Shown in pieces: positions 58,597 to 64,000 of a stretch of 64,000 bases of DNA. Where the stretch lies: positions 17,113,705 through 17,177,704 of the forward strand of contig JAMKCF010000013.1 of assembly GCA_023634235.1 (NCBI GenBank). The letters run 5' to 3'. Within the stretch, counting starts at the first letter, position 1. Every line of letters begins with the position of its first letter. The stretch comes from Pisaster brevispinus (taxonomy: Eukaryota; Echinodermata; Asteroidea; Forcipulatida; Asteriidae). The position numbers were made by a program, and so were the translations under genes. The notes under the pieces are model-generated. The model did no database searches. It was not told where the DNA came from and saw nothing but the letters and a program-made list of their open reading frames with translations.

Positions 58597-58930
58597 TCTA
58601 AGAACGTATATCTGACTTAGGAAGAAAAGCACGAAAATCCTCCTTTGTTCTAACTAAATTTTCTGCTTCGTGTTTTTTCCAAAAAGCAAGCACCAGTCAA
58701 AGCAGGTAAGCCGGCCACGGTGATGGACGCCCTCTTTCGAGGAAAATGAGTTTCTTGAAACCCCACTTACCTACCGGACAGTCAACCGCAAGGAACCATC
58801 GTAGAAACTGCATTAGGGGAATTAAATTCCCAGGGTTGAGTAAATCGAAGCGGTTTGCCCGTGACGCAACGAACATGAGGTGACGATCGGATCATGTGGA
58901 TTATCGATTAATATCAGCTAGCAACTGTTG
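58597..58930 (-). promoter_or_regulatory. tecr: TECR 5' UTR and promoter region
   Basis: Upstream of the start codon on the minus strand. No TATA box was recognised. A slightly GC-richer stretch lies at 58700-58760. The transcription start is not resolved. Confidence 0.35.
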
Positions 58931-61337
58931 GTGTTACAATTTAATAAATACCACACAATGGTACAGTCGCACAGGCGGAAAAAAAAAATCCGCTTGTATC
59001 GCATAGTTGTTTATATAGAAGGGCGGGATCGTGGAGCGGTCATCGGTCCAAATCTTTCTGAACGAGACCGTCCATCTTTAATCCCATCCCAAACTAATGC
59101 ACTTTCGTTAAAAATTAAGGCTTTGAACATCGGATATTTATTTAAGTCAATTGTGACCCGGCAAGCAAAAAAAAAACCGCGCGTTCAAAGCACAGATGAT
59201 TTTGGTCATTGGTCTACATTACGGACTCTTACTAAAAAATAACAAGACACTGATTTAATGTCTATTCTCATCATAATACTTTTAAGCGAAGACAAAATTG
59301 AAGCAAAACTTTGTTGTTCTTGGGTGGCCGCTATAAGGTGCCGCATAGGCCTATTTCTGCAAAACAATCTTTGGACTCCGGGGAAACTTAGTAGGCCTAG
59401 CTCTAGCAGTTCATTCCTCAATCGAATATAAACCACCAAATTCGTAATACCATTATTTCCACTTCCGAACTCGAAATTAAAACAGAGCAACAAAGTTACT
59501 GATCTTCCACAATCTGGTTGTTTATTCAAAGAGCTACCTCCACAGTTAAGGGTGCAGTAAATTCAAACAGAATGATGAGCACGTGTAATTAACAAAATCA
59601 ACATTAATATATGCCGACTCAACTGTGAATCATTTGGGAGGACCACCATATACTTTACAAAAACAAAGCCAAATGAAAACTGACCTTACAATTCAATTAT
59701 GTTTTGCATATTAATTGTTTCAACCAAAATGTGTTTATTGTCTTAGCTTTCCGACGAACTTCTTCACCTCGGTTAACGCTAACTGCACTGCTTATTCCCA
59801 AAGCTCTTAAAGAAGTAATAAATAGTTTCTATTTCCCATATAGTTATTCACATACAGAGCATTTTTAAGTTCCAATAATGTTTAAATGTTATTTTATTAC
59901 GGGGCATTTACCAAGAAGTATTTTCTTGTAACAATTTTGCTTGTAAATTGTATGAAGCCTTCACAGTATTTGGACAATTGATAAAAAATAGCTTATAGAG
60001 AAACTTGGTAATTATTAGCAAAGAATCTGTCTTACAGTATCATTTCTCGTTTTGAGTAACTTTTAAAGTTGTAAATGTTCACATTTTAAAATTTAAAACC
60101 GATTCTTATCCTGCAACGTTTTTGTTTTCAACTTAAACAACTTTTTAAGTTGTCTATAGCTCTCTTTTGAGGAGTCAAATATGACTAAAAGTATTTCAAA
60201 TTCGTTTTCTCCAAGACAATACAACTAATGGTAATTAAGTTTTGATTGTGTGCTTCGAGAGGTGAACCTTTGGGTGGAAAGTTTCTGACAGTTATCACAA
60301 TTCACGACTATTACTTGAAGGGGTTTCACTTTGAACTTGTAAACACATTTTCAAGTCTTTAGTATTTCAGTAAGACTTATAAACAAATTCTGCTCCGAAT
60401 TTATTTCAATTTGATTAGACACAATATTCTCTTGAGTCATGCACAATTGTGTATGCATGCAAAAGGAAAAATTTAAAAATGCATTAAATAAAATAGAAAT
60501 AAATAAAGAAACAAACAAAAGTATACATAAAAGAAATAAACTAAATAAATTAACAAACAAAATAAATTGCTAAATAACTAAACTATAAAAAAATAAAAAT
60601 AAAAAGCAAGTAAATAAACAAGTAAATAAGTAAATGAATAAATAAATGCATAAGTATTTAGCAAACAAAAAATGAATAAATAAAATAAAAGTGTCAACAG
60701 TAATAAACATTTCTTTTAAGTGAGAAAACAATTTCTTGTTTTAGTTATCAAAGGTTTGTTCGGTGTTCAGATCTGCTTCTTTGGATACTAAACAAAAATT
60801 ATGCAAATTATGTGATACAATTACAATAATAATACTTGAACATTCTGTCACATTTTGATGGGGGGGGGGGATAAGGAAGAACCAGTATTACAGTATTGGA
60901 AGACAAAACTATTTTAAGCTGCTTGATCAGAAGTAGGTTGGTGCTTACAACTTGAAATCAAACTGAAACAAAACTACTTTGAGAGGACCAATTGGTGATT
61001 TGTCAAGACCTTTAAAACCATACATTCTTTTTATGACAGTGTTATGATTCTAAATCACAAGCACAGATATTAAATTCTTGTATAAAGAACCCAAGTTCAA
61101 TGAGCTGCCCAGAAGGGAAATATGCTTAAAAAAAATTATCCTGGTAAGTAGAATTATGCAGATAACCAGTCGCACACGATGAACATGGTACTGTATTTTT
61201 GCTGGTTACTTTTTCATGCTAAGCAAAATTGATCTGTGCTTAGCAACTCTACGGCTCGTCTTCTGACCTGACACATTTTTGCCATGGTTCCACAATGTGT
61301 TGTTTTTTTTAACTGAGTTGTGGATACAGCAGGTCCA
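58931..61337. other. AT-rich intergenic region
   Basis: No supported gene. A (AAAT)n-rich low-complexity tract lies at 60480-60690 and a short poly-G at about 60860. Confidence 0.4.
60480..60690. repeat. AAAT/AAAC low-complexity tract
   Basis: About 200 bp of AAATAAA, AACAAA and AAGTAAATAA variants, almost free of G and C. Confidence 0.85.
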
Positions 61338-61499
61338 GGGCCCAATTTCATAGAGTCATTTTTGAAATAGCCAAGCACAACAAAATTATACTTACCAGAA
61401 TAAGGTTACCAGCCAAACTACAATGTCACATGTAAAACTTGTGACTGGTATCCTGCTCAATTTTGCTGAGCAGATACGCAGCTCTATGAAGTTGGGCCC
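61338..61499. mobile_element. MITE family M1, best-preserved copy
   Basis: 162 bp with terminal inverted repeats GGGCCCAATTTCATAGAG and CTCTATGAAGTTGGGCCC. The centre has ACCAGCCAAACTACAATGTC and, inverted, GTGACTGGTATCCTGCTCA. It defines the M1 family found at about nine places in the window. Confidence 0.9.
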
Positions 61500-61727
61500 T
61501 GGTTGTAGTAGCCTTTCTGTAAACAAATTAGTCATCAACTGAAACTTGTTTATCCAGGGTTGTGTGGACTAGTGCCTTCGTTAAACTCACAGAATGTTAA
61601 ATTATTTTGTGATCACTTTGTTCATCAGCAATTAGAAGCAGCAATCAAAGCCCACATCCAAAGTAATCATGTAATACAAAATGTTCCTTTAAACTTTTGT
61701 GCGTAAATCTTAAGAATTAAAACAAGC

Positions 61728-61810
61728 AGGGAACCTGACTAAGCCAAGGTGCCTGTCTGTCATCACCATAACAAACAGGGAACCTGACTAGTCCATTTCC
61801 ACTATTTGTC
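61728..61810. repeat. Short tandem duplication
   Basis: CAGGGAACCTGACTA is repeated about 56 bp apart, with TGTC(A/T)TCA(C/T)CATAAC following in both. Confidence 0.6.
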
Positions 61811-62199
61811 ATCATCATAACGATTCCATTCTATCACATAAACAATTAACGATCTAACAAATTACATCTACTAGTCCGATACAATATATTTCAAGACCTT
61901 GAACGACACAATGACAATTGATTACCGTCCCATAAAATCTAAACTTAGCACCGAGAAAACAAAGCGCCATTAGCAAATATAATAAATAAAAATATTCTCT
62001 CTTTTTTATAATTTACAGGTTGAATCTGTACAACAAAAACACAAATATGAATACAAATCTTATGGCTCGTGCATAATGACATCGTAATGACATCAAAATT
62101 AAAATTATCCCTGATAAAATCTTTCCTCAATATGTAAGGAAAAATTAATATTGTGCAGAACATACTTTGGTAAAATGGTTGATAATAAATTTGTTTCTT

Positions 62200-62390
62200 A
62201 AAGGGTTAACCCTCCTACTTCTTAACCATTCAATATCATTCAGTGTGGTTTTGAATGTTAGATGCACTATGCTAGCCTGCAATATTGTATCATGTGGTGA
62301 ATGCATCTACACAGTACACAGTCAACCCTCCTACTATCCGACTAACTTGAATGATAGATGCAATATGCCAGCCTGCATATTACACAAATG
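62200..62390. repeat. Imperfect tandem duplication of about 115 bp
   Basis: AACCCTCCTACT...TTGAATG(T/A)TAGATGCA(C/A)TATGC(T/C)AGCCTGCA occurs at 62207 and again, shortened, at 62324. Confidence 0.6.
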
Positions 62391-62939
62391 TGCTGTACAA
62401 TGTAAGTTCTATGCATAGTTGTGCCACCTTCCATAACCTCTGTGCAATTGAAAAGTTTCAAATGGTTGGTCAACTCACTGGAACATGTTACCAAGAGTAG
62501 AGGGGTCTGCTAAGCTGGGCAAATTAATACAAACAACTAGACGTTTGTCTGATTGGCTGGTTTCTGCTGAACAAATCCTGCATGTGTTAAAGCACATTTT
62601 GTGTTGTACGTCTGGGCTATAAAAGATGTGTTCACAAATCTGAGCACCAAACTGTTCCACTGCATTATTGTTTAACATTCCACTTAAAATCACATTTCTG
62701 GCGTTTAACTTTTATCCAGACTGTTCTTTGACTGGCTTTAAAAACTAATGAACAGGGAAAATCAAGGGATATTTTATTTCTCCACAGGGAGTGAAATGAT
62801 AACCACGGGGAAGTCTTATTGATGATCAAACAAAGACATCAGGATATACCAAAGTTCAGAAAAGAAAAAAAAACCTCAAAGCAATCAAATCTGCTCCTTG
62901 CACTGATGTTACATGTGGTAACCGTCTACACCATGGTCT

Positions 62940-63041
62940 GCCATTTTGGGAGTAAAGATATGGTGAGATTGTAAAAGTGCACAAGTCGCCTAAAGTGTAA
63001 AGTTCACAGCAACGCACTGGGAAACTAACTCCCAAAATGGC
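62940..63041. mobile_element. M5 repeat with GCCATTTTGGGAGT inverted ends
   Basis: GCCATTTTGGGAGT at 62940-62953 and its exact reverse complement at 63028-63041. A related block GCGCCATTTTGGGAGTCCAT is at about 47314. Confidence 0.7.
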
Positions 63042-63051
63042 GCAAAGATTT

Positions 63052-63255
63052 TCTTGGGGTGATGTTCTTGTGGTGATTTTCAAGTGGTGATTTTCTTGTG
63101 GTGATTTTCTTGGGGTGATTTTCTTGTTGTGACTTTCTAGTGGTAATTTTCTTGTGAGTTTCTTGTGGTGTTTTTCTTGTGATGTTCTTGTGGTGATGTT
63201 CTTGTGGTGATGTTCTTGAGGTGATTTTCTAGTGATGATTTTTTTGTGGTGAATT
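63052..63255. repeat. 13-15 bp minisatellite
   Basis: Units of TTCTTGTGGTGAT(T/G)T, about 14 copies. They give the repetitive Lys/His/Thr-rich open frame on the minus strand. Confidence 0.9.
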
Positions 63256-63480
63256 GAGTCAATATGAAAACAAATTGCATCAAACAAATGCACAAATACC
63301 CCATTCATTTTACAGCAATGTCCAATAAAATTAGAACACCAAGGGATTGGGACCCAAATGTGGGACATTAACTGCTCCCTCACAAACATCAACTTTTACA
63401 TGCAATCACAACATTCAACATCATGGGACTACTTTCTGTTGCCCTGCCAAAATAAAAAATATTAAAATAAACAAATGTAA

Positions 63481-63549
63481 TTTTTGTGCACTTATAATAT
63501 AAGGAAAAGTTGTTTTAAAAACTTGTCCCTATATTATAAGTGCACAGAA
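63481..63549. mobile_element. Short hairpin element
   Basis: TGTGCACTTATAATATA and its exact reverse complement about 20 bp apart, 69 bp in total. Probably a minimal MITE remnant. Confidence 0.6.
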
Positions 63550-63559
63550 AATAAAACCA

Positions 63560-64000
63560 TGCTGACTTTGTGAAAAGGAAAAAGTAGGTGGATTACATTG
63601 TTTTTATAAAATTTTACTAATTTAGAAAAATGCATACATTTTACATTTTTTACATTAACGACAAAGACTTTGACAAACTTGTGTGGCTGAAGTAAATGTA
63701 CATTGCAAATCGGTATACAATGATGATGTCATAGCTTCCAAACAGCCCCCTCTATTGGTGGTGCTTCAAGGGAAATATCCATTATAAACAATTCATTGAC
63801 CACTGACACAGGATTGTTTACTATGTACAAGACACTGATATCATTATACTCTTATACAAACATTCTCTTATATTTATCTCTTAATTTTGGCATATCTTTT
63901 TAAGTAACCAACCAGGGTTGTAAGTTGTTGGCTTCCTATAGATCTCATTAAGTTCTACCTCTTTATGCACTGACCAATCGCAACCATCAATTTCCGCCAA
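63560..64000. other. Right-edge sequence
   Basis: No gene, RNA or repeat recognised in the last 440 bp. Confidence 0.4.

Noticed and set aside
57351..63255. CRISPR-like arrays at 57.35 and 63.05 kb
   Set aside because: Units are contiguous without unique spacers, and the genome is clearly animal.
62856..63392. 178-codon Lys/His-rich frame on the minus strand
   Set aside because: Produced by the TTCTTGTGGTGAT minisatellite and neighbouring repeats; no family features.

Overview
The window looks like a piece of an animal nuclear genome with intron-rich genes, AT-rich spacers, many short inverted-repeat transposons (MITEs), tRNA-derived SINEs and a vertebrate-type TTAGGG repeat. The encoded proteins (a DnaJ class B chaperone, a very-long-chain enoyl-CoA reductase, an Ig/fibronectin-III receptor) and the repeat content suggest an invertebrate deuterostome, most likely an echinoderm such as a sea star. 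That placement is an inference; no search was run.

Three protein-coding genes are well supported. (1) On the minus strand, from 7694 to beyond the left edge, a gene encodes a secreted or cell-surface protein with a signal peptide, one Ig-like domain and at least six fibronectin type III domains. Nine coding exons could be joined in phase, almost all phase 1-1. (2) On the plus strand, 37.67-40.73 kb, is an Hsp40 of the DNAJB1/4/5 group. It has a noncoding first exon, two perfect three-unit heat-shock elements and a TATA box. (3) On the minus strand, 58596-51147, is a complete 11-exon TECR gene (304 aa), the last enzyme of the very-long-chain fatty acid elongation cycle. A probably broken SGNH-hydrolase-like gene fragment lies at 8.98-10.33 kb, and a small hydrophobic ORF lies at 11.72 kb.

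The centre of the window (about 12.4-36.4 kb) is a large head-to-tail duplication: copy A about 12.4-22.0 kb and copy B about 25.5-36.4 kb. Between the copies sits a 1.5 kb interstitial array of telomeric TTAGGG repeats, all in one orientation, degenerate at its left end and near-perfect at its right end. Neither copy shows a convincing conserved protein. Both keep the same series of minus-strand splice-site-bounded segments, including exon-like cassettes with a 53-bp minisatellite and a row of five or more consecutive 3' splice-site-like motifs. They may be two paralogues of a long noncoding RNA gene. A roughly 2 kb block (18.36-20.39 against 31.46-33.42 kb) is nearly identical while the rest has diverged much more, which suggests gene conversion.

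The rest (40.7-51.1 kb, 58.6-64 kb and the introns) is intergenic or intronic sequence holding several MITE families, a piggyBac-like TTAA-flanked element, SINE fragments and minisatellites. One minisatellite is a 42-bp array next to a TECR splice donor, in which each unit carries a 3' splice-site-like motif.
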